Notes: generated from the letters alone by a model not told the origin. Counted from the first letter of the stretch, positions 33,631-43,388 are shown. The stretch: 52,930 nucleotides of DNA from JABHQR01 sp043812455 (GCA_043812455.1 JBDRMB010000016.1:1-52930), one strand, 5' to 3'. Made by a program: numbers and translations.

Positions 33631-36037
33631 CGTTACAAACACCCCCACTACATTCCCCCACAAAATTTCCGTTAAAATTTGAATCACATTTCTTACCGTC
33701 TGGTACACCACTACAACCGCAAGTAAAATTAAAGTTAGGGTTAAGAATAGCTTTGTCATCAAGTATAGCTTGGCCAGCTTTTGCTCTTTCGTTAATCATT
33801 CCTAAATCTGTTGGCGCAATTCCACTTCCTAAATATACTACTGCAGATTCTCCACTTGTTCCCAGGGGACAAAACTGTTCACAACCCATCTCTCCATGAC
33901 ACCAACCATTATTTACATAACCCCAAGCTAAAGCATTTATGCAGTTAGTATGAATTTTATCACCACAACCAGTATAACTACTATTTCCGCACTTTAACAC
34001 ATCATTGTAAATGGTATAATTAGCTTTACCAGTTCCACCACAAACGTTGCCTCGATCCCCACTACAATAATCTTGTTGCTGTTCTAATACGTAACCATCA
34101 CGATTTAAAGTCCAATCTAAAATTCCTCCGTGACATCCCGGTTCACCATAATAACATGGTGTGCCTTTTGGCAGATAAGTATAATATTTACAACAACTGT
34201 GGGATGCTAAGAACGGGTTAATTGCTACATCTTCTAGATATTGGAGGGGATTACTTTCATTTACAGTGGTTTTGTGGTAAGGAGAAGCAAACGGATGACT
34301 AGGGTTCAAATAAGGAACACATTCTTTAACATTCATATCAATATGATCATCAGGAGTTTGGGAGAACTCACCACAGTAATCAATTTCTAATTCATAATCT
34401 AATTCTCCTGGTTGTCCAACAGTAGGTTCGCTGAAATAAGGATTTTCACTAATGTTATTTATGTAAAAATTTGTCCAAGTTTCAATATCATTTTCATAAA
34501 GAGTAAGATCACAAGTTCTTCCTTCTTCATAAGGTAAAGGAATACAATTTAAACCGTTAGTAAGGGAAGTACTTATTGTAAAGTTTTCTGTTCCCTGGCT
34601 GTCATAACTTAATGTGTTAAAAAGAACTTCTCCACCTACAAGTTCGCCATTTGAAGTTATATTAATATACAAAAACACTGGATCTTCTATAGAAATTGTA
34701 GCGGAACTTCCAGTAAACGGTTGATAAGGTGTTTCAATCCAAACATCAACTTCAACTTTAGGGTCAACTAAAATTCTTACAACTTGCCAGTCACTTAATT
34801 CATGTCCATCAGTAGAATTTACTGTAAGATTATATTTACCTGGCGTGGTCTGGTCAAGACTGCCAAGAAATATGGTTTTATCGTCATTCGTCCAATAAGG
34901 ACCACTTATACTGCCTGCGCCATCTGACCCCTTAATTCCCGGATCTGCTTCAAAACTATAACTTATATTATCATCATCAGGATCTCTGGCAGAAGGAGTG
35001 ATGTTGATCTTTCCCATAAAATTTTCATAACCTGAAATAACAAGATAATCAAAATTGCTACATTCTTCTTGACTAATATAATCTAACGCCGGTGGCCGAT
35101 TTTCAATTGCAAACTGGAACATGTAAGGTTGAGATTTTAATATGTCATCAGGATCAAATCCATATCTGATAACTGTGTCTCCCGTAATAATATCTGGTTC
35201 AAAAGAATAAAATTTAGCACCCAATTCACTATACCCTGCAAGAGTCTCTAAGCCAGTTTCATTAAATGGAAAAGTAACATTCTCGATTTCCCTGTTTAAT
35301 GGGTCTGTTATGGCTCTAACAATCATATCATTTAACTTAGGTGAAGGATAAAAGAAACTGAAATCTACTAGATGAAAATAAACCTCATCTTCTACAATTA
35401 ATTGTAACGGATATTCAACATCAATACTAATACCGTCAGTCTCAATCTCTAATTTACTGATGACAATATCTTCCTCTTCAATCTGGCTTGAAATTGAAAG
35501 ATTTGACATTAAAAATTTTTTAACACACTCAGAACTTTGATTTATGATGTAAATCCTCAAATCAGATTCTATGCTACTTTCACCGATATTACCTTTCTTT
35601 CCAAACTTAGCATCGTCAGGATATTCATACTTACAGAAAGCGGGACTTTCATTTACCTGATCCTCACACGGATAACTGTTAGGGTATTCTAGCTCTTCTT
35701 GATATGTAATAGCATAATACAAAGAATAATTGCTAAGGAAAGTAATTCCAGTAAATCCTGGCAGAAAATGTAATGCTGAACCGCCAGGATCATCATCCCA
35801 TAACCTTCCCTGTTCTCCAATTTTAATCAATCCTTCTTGCAAACTGTCAGTCAAACAATCTTCAACAAAAATCCTGAGCGCTTCTTTCTGGAAAGTTTTA
35901 CCAATAATCTGTTCTTGTTCAGCTTGAAGTTCGCCTAACTGAATTTCACTTACTATAAAAAACATAAATCCAACTACGGCTAAAAGAAGTATGCCTACTA
36001 TGATAAAAACAGTTACTTGACCTCTTTTTAATAACAT
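33620..36037 (-). CDS. Large pilin-like protein with extracellular beta domains (805 residues)
   Basis: ATG 36037 is preferred over a TTG one codon upstream. MLLKRGQVTVFII opens a hydrophobic helix, so L-K-R-G-Q is a class III-like motif on a very large protein. A long helical segment follows (GELQAEQEQIIGKTFQKEAL). Then comes a mixed domain with KESPAF-type Cys, a cadherin/PKD-like part around DPDDDNISYSF (~residue 350-430), and a Cys-rich C-terminus (CGGTGKANY, CGNSSYTGCGDK, CSGGVCNGDS). TATA-like GTTTATAAGG at ~36062-36071. A tip-like or adhesive subunit is possible. Confidence 0.62.
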   Translation of the reverse strand: MLLKRGQVTVFIIVGILLLAVVGFMFFIVSEIQLGELQAEQEQIIGKTFQKEALRIFVEDCLTDSLQEGLIKIGEQGRLWDDDPGGSALHFLPGFTGITFLSNYSLYYAITYQEELEYPNSYPCEDQVNESPAFCKYEYPDDAKFGKKGNIGESSIESDLRIYIINQSSECVKKFLMSNLSISSQIEEEDIVISKLEIETDGISIDVEYPLQLIVEDEVYFHLVDFSFFYPSPKLNDMIVRAITDPLNREIENVTFPFNETGLETLAGYSELGAKFYSFEPDIITGDTVIRYGFDPDDILKSQPYMFQFAIENRPPALDYISQEECSNFDYLVISGYENFMGKINITPSARDPDDDNISYSFEADPGIKGSDGAGSISGPYWTNDDKTIFLGSLDQTTPGKYNLTVNSTDGHELSDWQVVRILVDPKVEVDVWIETPYQPFTGSSATISIEDPVFLYINITSNGELVGGEVLFNTLSYDSQGTENFTISTSLTNGLNCIPLPYEEGRTCDLTLYENDIETWTNFYINNISENPYFSEPTVGQPGELDYELEIDYCGEFSQTPDDHIDMNVKECVPYLNPSHPFASPYHKTTVNESNPLQYLEDVAINPFLASHSCCKYYTYLPKGTPCYYGEPGCHGGILDWTLNRDGYVLEQQQDYCSGDRGNVCGGTGKANYTIYNDVLKCGNSSYTGCGDKIHTNCINALAWGYVNNGWCHGEMGCEQFCPLGTSGESAVVYLGSGIAPTDLGMINERAKAGQAILDDKAILNPNFNFTCGCSGVPDGKKCDSNFNGNFVGECSGGVCNGDS

Positions 36038-36078
36038 CAATAGAATATAAATTTCTTAGCCTTATAAACTTTTTTCGT

Positions 36079-39000
36079 TTAACTCATTCCTGTACGCAAT
36101 TTTCCAGTCAATTGTGGCCACCAGAAATCTGTATTTGTCTGTGTCATCACTGAATAAATGCCTTCTTCTGTCAGATTGCAGCTAACTAAATATTCTGGAG
36201 ATGCTGGCCATTGATATTCCAGCACGTACTCTTCGTTAATATTGTTAACATAATCACATATCGGGAAATCAAAACCTTGATATTCAGCAACTAAAGTGTT
36301 TCCTTCTGCAGAAATTTCTTCTAACGCTCTGACAACTTGGTCACCATTGCCCATGCTTAACACATAAATCTCGTTAAAGTTACCGGCATCTTCAAAGAAT
36401 GTTTCGGTCTGTTCAACTTGAGTTTCGCCAAACAATCCTAAGAACCAGTTAAGGACATTGTCTAATAAACTTGTTTGGACACTGATGCCGTTCTTACCAT
36501 AAATCAAAGAATTAATTTCTTCAGAGTACCATAACTCGTCGCTACATTCCACAAAATCTCCAGTTCCAGTGGTACATAAAGTTTCAAGTTCACTACTAGA
36601 ATATCCTAATGGGATAAAGAATGATTGATCATTATCTTTCTCATAATTCATACTGGTTGCAAATGCAGTGATAAACTCATCTCCACTTTTATATTTCAGT
36701 ACACACACATTGTTAATACAGGTATTATCTTCAGTTGGAACTAATCGTTTACCAGTTTCACTGGTAGTTAACGCTGAGAAACATACAGAAGTTGTCGATG
36801 AAGAACTTTCCTGACCAGTAACTGCTTCTCCTAAACCAGATTCTTGGTCAACATCTGCAGAAACTTCTCCAGCAACATAATTTGCATAATTGTATCCTTC
36901 AACATCATAATCTATCAAATTAATTCTTGGATCTGTACAATACAAGACATAATCATCACTGCCAGCAAATTCTAACATCTTTGATGCCAAATATTTTGTT
37001 CTACTGCTCCAATTACCTTCTTCACAATAATGGTCCATCAAATAATCTCCTTCATTGACACAAGTTGGATACGTACCTTCATAGAAATCTGATAAGTTTG
37101 CGTCAGGATCGGCGCCTTCAGAAAGACTGCTGGTTACATAACATTGCAGTTCACTGCTACAGAAACCCCATTGATCTCCATTCCAATCATACTTTGGTTC
37201 GGTATGATCCCACACGCCATCAATACAACGGTAATGGGTATCGTTAACTTGTTCAGTAAGGTAAGTATAACTGCTCATACTTTCTACACAAAGGTAACCG
37301 TTCCAACACCATCCTTCTGGACAACATGCTGCTGCTTTCCGTAATGGATATTCTGTATCTTCAGCATCAAACTCTTTAGCACCAAGATCGTCGACTAACT
37401 GTAACATTGGTTCAGATAAGCTGCAACTCCCGGCAAATTCAATTACGATGTAGGTATTATCAGTAGAATTGAAAGTTGTTGATGTTATTGTTTCAGCACC
37501 ATCTTTGTCGTATAACTTTAATGTTGCAATACAACTAGACGCTTGCGTGAAAACATAATCCATTTTAGGATATAATGCTAACCGTTCGGTTCTCAAGGTG
37601 TTTTCTGAAGGGATATTAAAAGTACCATCTGCAGCATTAGCATCTTCATTCTCAACTAAATAATTGTTACTGTCCAACAATTCCCAACCGATAACATCAT
37701 TATTATCTTGTTCTTCAAAGTCTGGATTGTTAATGAAATTCCTTCCAGGTACGATGTGTGTTGAGAAATTTAAGTCTTCAGCTGCGCACGGGTCTCCAGT
37801 TAAACATGATGCTGGTTCAAATTCCATATCTTCTTCATATTCAGCAATTTCTTCATAACCATATTCAGTAATTCCTACGTTACTCCAGGTGTTGATCAGG
37901 TAGTTGTCATCTTGGTACGCGCAGTAGTAGCTTCCTTGTGCAGTGCAGTAGTTAACATTTTCTAAACCAGGAATGTTTGTATCATCTGCAATAAAACTTG
38001 CTGCGTTACATCCATAGAATGTTTGGTTACTGTATAGTACTTGTTGTGATAGTTTCTTCACTTTTAGGTTTGCGAAATCGTTAAATTGTTGATTTTCAGT
38101 TGTAACAAGAACCTCATCTTCTGGATTTGAACCAGTTATGTAGTACAATTCGTACAGTCCTGGATGAAGGTTTGTTATATAATATGGTGGAATTCCAGGT
38201 AGTCCAAAGATGCACTCGTCTTGAAGGCAAGCATGGTTGAAAGATTCTGTCACTGTTTGTGGATCTGGCGTACTGGTCATCTCATCAGTTTCTGCAATAA
38301 TTTGTAAGGTAAACTGTTCTGGTACTTCTCCTCGTCTTACTGTAAATTCGTTACCGGTTTGCTTTCTCTGTGTTCCTGGTAAGAAATAATATACTTTTAC
38401 TGTCGGATATTGTGCCTGGTCAAAAGGTAATGTAAATGTGAATTCTCCTTCTTCTGAATTTTCTAAAAGTGAATTTAATGAATATTCTGTTTCAGAAATA
38501 ACCATTGGCGATTCATTATAAGATAATGAATATATAGCACTCCCCTCATCAATTTCATAGTAGTTACCATCAGGATACGTGCCATAATAACCAACTTCGC
38601 CAAAATTAATTTCATCAAGCAAACTAACCACACTAATGTAATTATCAGCATATTCGCCTTCAGTACAACTTACTGTAAATTCGCGACTAGCACAACCTAA
38701 ATTATTACATCTTGAATAGGTTTCGATACAATCTTGCGATGGTCTATAGGTAGTAGAACATTCAATTTCTGTATTTTGACAATTGATGCCTTGTTGATCG
38801 CATGCTGAATCATAATCACCTAAATCAGCGTTGACATCACATTCCCATTCAACACTTACTGTTTGATAAGTGTCAGCTAGGTCAAACTCCTGCACTGGAT
38901 ACTCGACAACATACTCGTTATTTGAATAAGTTAAATCATATTCGACGTTCATTGCAGTTTCATCATTGTTAACTACTTCTGAATTCCAACAGCCCCTGCC

Positions 39001-41469
39001 ATCATTATCAGCAGTCAAACCGGCATAATATTCACTTGCAGTGTTACCGCAACAACTTGCAGAATCTTCATCAACTTCGTTATAATCAGAATGACCCAAC
39101 CAGGCATCCTCTCCAAAATGTTCCATACAGATCTTATCTCCAACAACTTCATTTCCTTCTTCAGATTGATCAAGATTTTCAAGCCAGGAATTAAAATTAA
39201 CAGAATCTGTAACATAACCACTACATATTGGAGTCTCTTCACCTTCTTTGCTTAAGTAAACATTTTTAATGTCAATATTAGCGGAGGAAGGTTCGCCATA
39301 AATATTAATCAATTCAACGTCCAGCCACCCTCCAATTGGAACTTTGACGTGGATTTGATTACCTTCGGTCATCAAGGGAGCATTTACCGAATATCCCAAG
39401 ACTTGTTCATCAAAATAAATAACGTCGTTTTTCCCGTAAATCTGTAATCTAACATCTGCTGGTAAGTCAGGAATCTCATTGATTGCTGCATAAAATTCAA
39501 TAAAATCATATTCTTTGAAATCTACAAACTGAGTTTTAACAAGATCTTGCTTGTAAAAGAAGCTGGTGTCTGAACTGTAATCATCAAATCTAATATCTCC
39601 ACCATCTTCCATGAAATTAGCAAGCATATAAGTTCCGTCACCAGGCAAGCGATGTTTAACAGTTCCAGCATTTTCTGGATCGGCGCATTCTGCCCAAACA
39701 AACCGGTCGCCTTGATCATAGCACATAAACCTATTTGCCTTGTCTCTGTCTTCTAGCGCACTTGGCGTTTGTAAAGTTTCTTCTGTTGTATTTTCATTAC
39801 AGCTGTACCAATCATCAGTATTTGAAATAATGTCAAAAGGTTCTATGCCAACCTCTTTTATTGTAAAAATTTTAAATCCGTTAGTGTTTGCTCCCGCCCA
39901 GCACCATTCATCATTATCTTCACACCCAATCAAATTTTCTAAGTCTCCACCAACCATATATTCGTTATCTTTGTGAAGACAAACTTTACTTTCATCAATT
40001 TCGTCAATAAATTCAGGATCAGCAATTCTGCCTAAATCTTCTATTTGGTCGGCACCGCAACAGAAGCCTTCTGCCATTGAAGGTTGCTCAAATTCTTCAC
40101 TTTCTTCGTCAATAGAAGAATAGTCTAAATAGTCGCAGTGGTTATTAACAAAGAGACAATTATTTTCACAAGCCCATGGATTATAATCACAATCATCCTG
40201 TTCCTCGCTGTAAGTATTTGGCCAGTCTTCATAGATTGATTCATACGCATCATAAAATTCTTCATAAAGAGTTGAATTCTCACAGAAATTTGATTTTCCA
40301 TCGCCACAAACTTCTATGGGATTACTAACCAATCCTTCAAATGCTGAATAGTCTGGTGCTACTGTTGGATTATTATCATCACAATCCCAAACTACCCCAT
40401 ATTCTCCTGGAGCACCATCGCCATCATCATCTAAATTTTTAATGTAATCATAATCTTTCCATTGCCCATTTTCACAAAAATAAAGATTATATTTTGTTAT
40501 TTGATCGCTACTGTTAGGATCAGTATATATGAATTTTTGAGATACAAATAAACCTTCTGTTACTTCTTCAATTGCGTCATCAGGATAAGTATTGTCGCTA
40601 GCAAAACCACCCCTTATATCAAAGTATTTTGCATTCCCTTCTCCCCAAGGATGAACCTTAGATTCTTCCTCACTATAACATTTTAATACTAGAGGAACCG
40701 TGCTTAGTTCTGAAAATTTATCTTTTCCTGTTTCCTCAAAGCCAAACTTATCAGGACCCGCAACCCCCCAATCGTCAACATCTATCGAATATACTGGTTG
40801 ATCATTCTTAATTCTTAAACAAGCACTAGAAGCAGTAGGCTGCTCATTTTCATTCCCAGGATTATTGTCACCATTTTGCCCATCGGTTGCAAATCCATCA
40901 TTTTTTTCACATTCTGTATGATCCGAAGTCCCCCCACAATAGTCCCCATTTCCAAAAAACAACTCGGCAGTGATTGCTGCAGCATCTCTTACATCTTTTG
41001 TGTTAGGTTCATCTTTTACCCCCTGATCATCTAACTGTACAAGAATGTCATGAAATAGCTCTGCATACATTTGGTTTATTCTATGAACTACTTCAATTTC
41101 TTCCCTTCCAGAACTTGTGTCTAAACAGGCCGTACTCTCACAAACTTCTTCATCATATACAGTTACTTCATTTGCTGAATTTTTTCCCCTAAAACACACA
41201 TCTTTACCAATTGCAGTTTCGCCATTTTCAATTTCAAAAGAATCTTTTAAACATAAGTGTTGGGAGTCCATTATTCCGTTTTCTGAGTTTAAGCATTGAT
41301 GAAATTTTGTTACAGTTGCATCAAAATCCTTTGCTACAACAACATTACTCAACAGAACAACAACCAAAAACACCAGCCCCAACTTAACTAAACCGTTAAA
41401 CGCACTCCTAACCCTACTCCTAGAACTACTTCTACTTACATCTATACCTCTTTTCCCCATCTGTGTCAT
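36079..41469 (-). CDS. Giant secreted Cys-rich protein with MopE-like motif (1796 residues)
   Basis: The N-terminus MTQMGKRGIDVSRSSS is Arg/Ser-rich and followed by a Sec signal helix (LGLVFLVVVLLSNVVVA). Residues ~345-385 carry NLDDDGDGAPGEYG...WDCDDNNPTVAP, the MopE-type metal-binding pattern (DxDGDG...DCDDxxPxxxP). The remainder has many Cys pairs, several beta-rich domains and acidic stretches. No C-terminal membrane helix is visible, so it is probably secreted or held by partners. First gene of the 41.5-23.1 kb operon, with a TATA box about 25 bases before its ATG. Confidence 0.65.
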   Translation of the reverse strand: MTQMGKRGIDVSRSSSRSRVRSAFNGLVKLGLVFLVVVLLSNVVVAKDFDATVTKFHQCLNSENGIMDSQHLCLKDSFEIENGETAIGKDVCFRGKNSANEVTVYDEEVCESTACLDTSSGREEIEVVHRINQMYAELFHDILVQLDDQGVKDEPNTKDVRDAAAITAELFFGNGDYCGGTSDHTECEKNDGFATDGQNGDNNPGNENEQPTASSACLRIKNDQPVYSIDVDDWGVAGPDKFGFEETGKDKFSELSTVPLVLKCYSEEESKVHPWGEGNAKYFDIRGGFASDNTYPDDAIEEVTEGLFVSQKFIYTDPNSSDQITKYNLYFCENGQWKDYDYIKNLDDDGDGAPGEYGVVWDCDDNNPTVAPDYSAFEGLVSNPIEVCGDGKSNFCENSTLYEEFYDAYESIYEDWPNTYSEEQDDCDYNPWACENNCLFVNNHCDYLDYSSIDEESEEFEQPSMAEGFCCGADQIEDLGRIADPEFIDEIDESKVCLHKDNEYMVGGDLENLIGCEDNDEWCWAGANTNGFKIFTIKEVGIEPFDIISNTDDWYSCNENTTEETLQTPSALEDRDKANRFMCYDQGDRFVWAECADPENAGTVKHRLPGDGTYMLANFMEDGGDIRFDDYSSDTSFFYKQDLVKTQFVDFKEYDFIEFYAAINEIPDLPADVRLQIYGKNDVIYFDEQVLGYSVNAPLMTEGNQIHVKVPIGGWLDVELINIYGEPSSANIDIKNVYLSKEGEETPICSGYVTDSVNFNSWLENLDQSEEGNEVVGDKICMEHFGEDAWLGHSDYNEVDEDSASCCGNTASEYYAGLTADNDGRGCWNSEVVNNDETAMNVEYDLTYSNNEYVVEYPVQEFDLADTYQTVSVEWECDVNADLGDYDSACDQQGINCQNTEIECSTTYRPSQDCIETYSRCNNLGCASREFTVSCTEGEYADNYISVVSLLDEINFGEVGYYGTYPDGNYYEIDEGSAIYSLSYNESPMVISETEYSLNSLLENSEEGEFTFTLPFDQAQYPTVKVYYFLPGTQRKQTGNEFTVRRGEVPEQFTLQIIAETDEMTSTPDPQTVTESFNHACLQDECIFGLPGIPPYYITNLHPGLYELYYITGSNPEDEVLVTTENQQFNDFANLKVKKLSQQVLYSNQTFYGCNAASFIADDTNIPGLENVNYCTAQGSYYCAYQDDNYLINTWSNVGITEYGYEEIAEYEEDMEFEPASCLTGDPCAAEDLNFSTHIVPGRNFINNPDFEEQDNNDVIGWELLDSNNYLVENEDANAADGTFNIPSENTLRTERLALYPKMDYVFTQASSCIATLKLYDKDGAETITSTTFNSTDNTYIVIEFAGSCSLSEPMLQLVDDLGAKEFDAEDTEYPLRKAAACCPEGWCWNGYLCVESMSSYTYLTEQVNDTHYRCIDGVWDHTEPKYDWNGDQWGFCSSELQCYVTSSLSEGADPDANLSDFYEGTYPTCVNEGDYLMDHYCEEGNWSSRTKYLASKMLEFAGSDDYVLYCTDPRINLIDYDVEGYNYANYVAGEVSADVDQESGLGEAVTGQESSSSTTSVCFSALTTSETGKRLVPTEDNTCINNVCVLKYKSGDEFITAFATSMNYEKDNDQSFFIPLGYSSSELETLCTTGTGDFVECSDELWYSEEINSLIYGKNGISVQTSLLDNVLNWFLGLFGETQVEQTETFFEDAGNFNEIYVLSMGNGDQVVRALEEISAEGNTLVAEYQGFDFPICDYVNNINEEYVLEYQWPASPEYLVSCNLTEEGIYSVMTQTNTDFWWPQLTGKLRTGMS

Positions 41470-41488
41470 GGTAAATACTCTTTCACTC

Positions 41489-41496
41489 TATAAATA
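41489..41496 (-). promoter_or_regulatory. TATA box of the giant-protein operon
   Basis: TATTTATA on the minus strand is 20-27 bases before the ATG at 41469. That spacing predicts a leaderless transcript running through the 1796-, 805-, 392- and 2098-residue proteins and the pilin-like genes down to 23108. Extra TATA-like boxes at about 36062 and 32393 may give internal starts. Confidence 0.5.
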
Positions 41497-41525
41497 ATTT
41501 GACCTTTTTAATCTTTTTCCTTTAC

Positions 41526-42110
41526 TTAAACTAAACGCAATGGTATTAACAATGGAATTTCTTTAAATTCAATCTCCCAACTATCAAGGAAAGCATGCAT
41601 TTTTTCTTGATTATCCACCGGACACATAATAACTGTATCTGTAAATTTTACCGCTTGTAACCTTTCTAACATGCCTTTAGAGTTCCGGCCATACAGACTG
41701 TAGTAAAAACGCATTCTTTCTGAATTAGTTTTTCCTTTCAGCTGATATTGAAACATAATCATACTTTTATAACCAAAACCTTCAGAAAGATTAATTTTAT
41801 TCAAAATACTGTAACCTTCAGTCAAGATAGACTCTCTTATATGGAAAGTTTTCTTGAACAATTCTGAATAGGTCTTAATCGTAATCTCTATAGGTATATC
41901 AGTTTTAATTCTTAAAATGCTTTTTAACTTGTGAGCTAAGTCCAAGTTCTTTTTTTCTTTAAAAATAATTAGCAAATCAACATCGTTTGGTTTTTCTTTT
42001 CCTTTCATGACTGACCCAAACAAAATAATATCAACTATTTCACTCTTATTTTTCTTATAAAACTCTTCTGTTTTAGATGTTAAAGTGTCTTTCCAATAAT
42101 TTTTTGACAT
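41526..42110 (-). CDS. MNT-type nucleotidyltransferase (second module)
   Basis: 194 residues from ATG 42110 (MSKNYWKD). The frame is open further up, inside the HEPN gene. The nucleotidyltransferase core is plain: ILFGSVMKGKEKPNDVDLLI (G-S then D-x-D). A C-terminal ~120-residue extension (FQYQLKGKTNSERMRFYYSL...) is longer than in the partner module's enzyme. It overlaps the HEPN gene by 38 bases. Such enzymes often modify (for example adenylylate) their HEPN partner. Confidence 0.75.
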   Translation of the reverse strand: MSKNYWKDTLTSKTEEFYKKNKSEIVDIILFGSVMKGKEKPNDVDLLIIFKEKKNLDLAHKLKSILRIKTDIPIEITIKTYSELFKKTFHIRESILTEGYSILNKINLSEGFGYKSMIMFQYQLKGKTNSERMRFYYSLYGRNSKGMLERLQAVKFTDTVIMCPVDNQEKMHAFLDSWEIEFKEIPLLIPLRLV

Positions 42111-42405
42111 AATTTCTAACCTCGTCACAATCATCTTTATCAATTGTTATAGAATAAGTACTTCTATAAATGCTAAAATATTTATCAAGTTGAGAGTACT
42201 CTTCAGGAAATTGTTTCTTAAGAATTCTAAACCTTTCACTATGATCTTTAGGAGTTATTTTGATTTTTCCGTATATGATTAAATCTAAAGCCACAAAAAT
42301 GGTCTTAAAGTACAATATGGTCGCAGAAGTATAGTCTTTGTTTTGATAAACAAGTTCCGCAGAAGCAATAAAAGTTTTAATATTGTTCATCAACTCCTTT
42401 TCCAT
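42073..42405 (-). CDS. HEPN-domain protein (second module)
   Basis: 110 residues from ATG 42405, which lies about 29 bases after a TATA-like box (42430-42439), so the start is well supported; the longer frame beginning at 42591 is unlikely to be used. It is helical with NIKTFIASAELVYQNKDYTSATILYFK, a typical HEPN first helix, and a second long helix. The RX4-6H ribonuclease motif of toxic HEPN proteins is not present at the expected place (YRSTYS instead), so this may be a non-toxic substrate-recognition HEPN protein. HEPN first and MNT second is the reverse of the module at 42584-43350. Confidence 0.65.
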   Translation of the reverse strand: MEKELMNNIKTFIASAELVYQNKDYTSATILYFKTIFVALDLIIYGKIKITPKDHSERFRILKKQFPEEYSQLDKYFSIYRSTYSITIDKDDCDEVRNYVKKLLERHFNI

Positions 42406-42583
42406 GTTGGTACTATAAACAAAAGAACAATATTTAAATCTTTCCGTTAATAATACCAATGTGTTTGTAATATAAACATCGGAAGAAATATTTAATAGAT
42501 TTGTTAGTATAACAAACAAGTTGTTTGGATAACAGATTAATATTTCATGAAACTTAATCCAATATTCATTTAAACATATTGCC

Positions 42584-42982
42584 TCAATCAAAATATTTTA
42601 CAATTTCTTTCGTAAAATCTTCAATAAAATCTAAATTGCTTGCCTGCTCATGAAGAATCTCTAAATCAATTTCGCCATATTCATGCGCTAAAATGTTACG
42701 AAGACCAACCAAATCTTTCATTTTCTTAGCCAAACTAGAAGAAATCATTTTATTTTTCTGTAAGATTTGGAAAACATCCCGGTAACTTCCAGGATAGCCT
42801 AATTGTTTAAGATTAATCAATTCTGTTCCAAGGTCAACACAGGCATTGATAAGATTCATCATTAACATGGAAATACTGTACTGATGAACTTTACTTTTCA
42901 AAAAAAGTTCTTCCTCGGGTAAAATCTCTTCCATATCTGATAGATAATTATGGATATTATCAAACAATTTTACTTTCTTCAT
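42584..42982 (-). CDS. hepT: HepT-like HEPN toxin
   Basis: 132 residues, helical. The segment GLRNILAHEYGEID contains the RX4HXY motif (R-N-I-L-A-H-E-Y) that marks the ribonuclease site of HepT-type (DUF86) toxins. In described HepT/MntA pairs the Tyr is AMPylated by the antitoxin to silence the toxin. Its start overlaps the MntA-like gene by four bases (ATGA), so the two are translationally coupled. A functional toxin-antitoxin pair is likely. Confidence 0.85.
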   Translation of the reverse strand: MKKVKLFDNIHNYLSDMEEILPEEELFLKSKVHQYSISMLMMNLINACVDLGTELINLKQLGYPGSYRDVFQILQKNKMISSSLAKKMKDLVGLRNILAHEYGEIDLEILHEQASNLDFIEDFTKEIVKYFD

Positions 42983-43350
42983 TGTCCTGCCACCTTTTTC
43001 TTTAAAGATTTCCAGTAACGTTCTTGATATTTCTTGAAATCCTGGCTTTGTCGGAAAGAAGTAACAAATTTTTTTGCTATGAAGTGTTTATCCTTTACAA
43101 AAAGAGCCTTACCTTTAAACACACTCGGTTTAATATAAGTGGGAAGTTTGTCAAAGATACTTATATCAATTTTATTTCCACCATATGAATATAATTCTAA
43201 AATTGTATCTTTATCTAAATCTTTTGTAAAAACGCACAAATCTATGTCTGATAATGGATTTTCTTTTTTAGTCATGTGAGAACCGAAAAGGTAGGCTGCA
43301 ACTACGTTCTTGTTCTTCTCTAATTCTTTAATTAATTTCTTGTCAACCAT
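42979..43350 (-). CDS. mntA: MntA-like nucleotidyltransferase antitoxin
   Basis: 123 residues with the minimal nucleotidyltransferase core AAYLFGSHMTKKENPLSDID: the G-S-x10-D-x-D signature needed for AMP transfer. The C-terminus is basic (QERYWKSLKKKVAGQ). First gene of the pair, with the HEPN toxin four bases overlapping. By analogy with described systems it AMPylates HepT. A second MNT/HEPN pair follows downstream, giving two such modules within 1.9 kb. Confidence 0.85.
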   Translation of the reverse strand: MVDKKLIKELEKNKNVVAAYLFGSHMTKKENPLSDIDLCVFTKDLDKDTILELYSYGGNKIDISIFDKLPTYIKPSVFKGKALFVKDKHFIAKKFVTSFRQSQDFKKYQERYWKSLKKKVAGQ

Positions 43351-43388
43351 TATTCTTAATATGGATTTACAATTATATAAACATTTCT

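Noticed and set aside
33631..33762. Longer start of the 392-residue protein gene (33762)
   Set aside because: It would overlap the 805-residue gene by about 140 bases and place a second hydrophobic segment before a normal signal peptide; the GTG at 33630 with GGGGGTG upstream is better.
41089..41469. KRG motif at the N-terminus of the 1796-residue protein as a class III pilin signal
   Set aside because: The hydrophobic helix starts about 20 residues later, after an Arg/Ser-rich part, so it reads as a Sec signal; it was not counted among the pilin-like proteins.
42406..42591. N-terminal extension of the second HEPN protein (start at 42591)
   Set aside because: The extra 62 residues are unlike HEPN proteins, and a TATA-like box at 42430-42439 points to the ATG at 42405.
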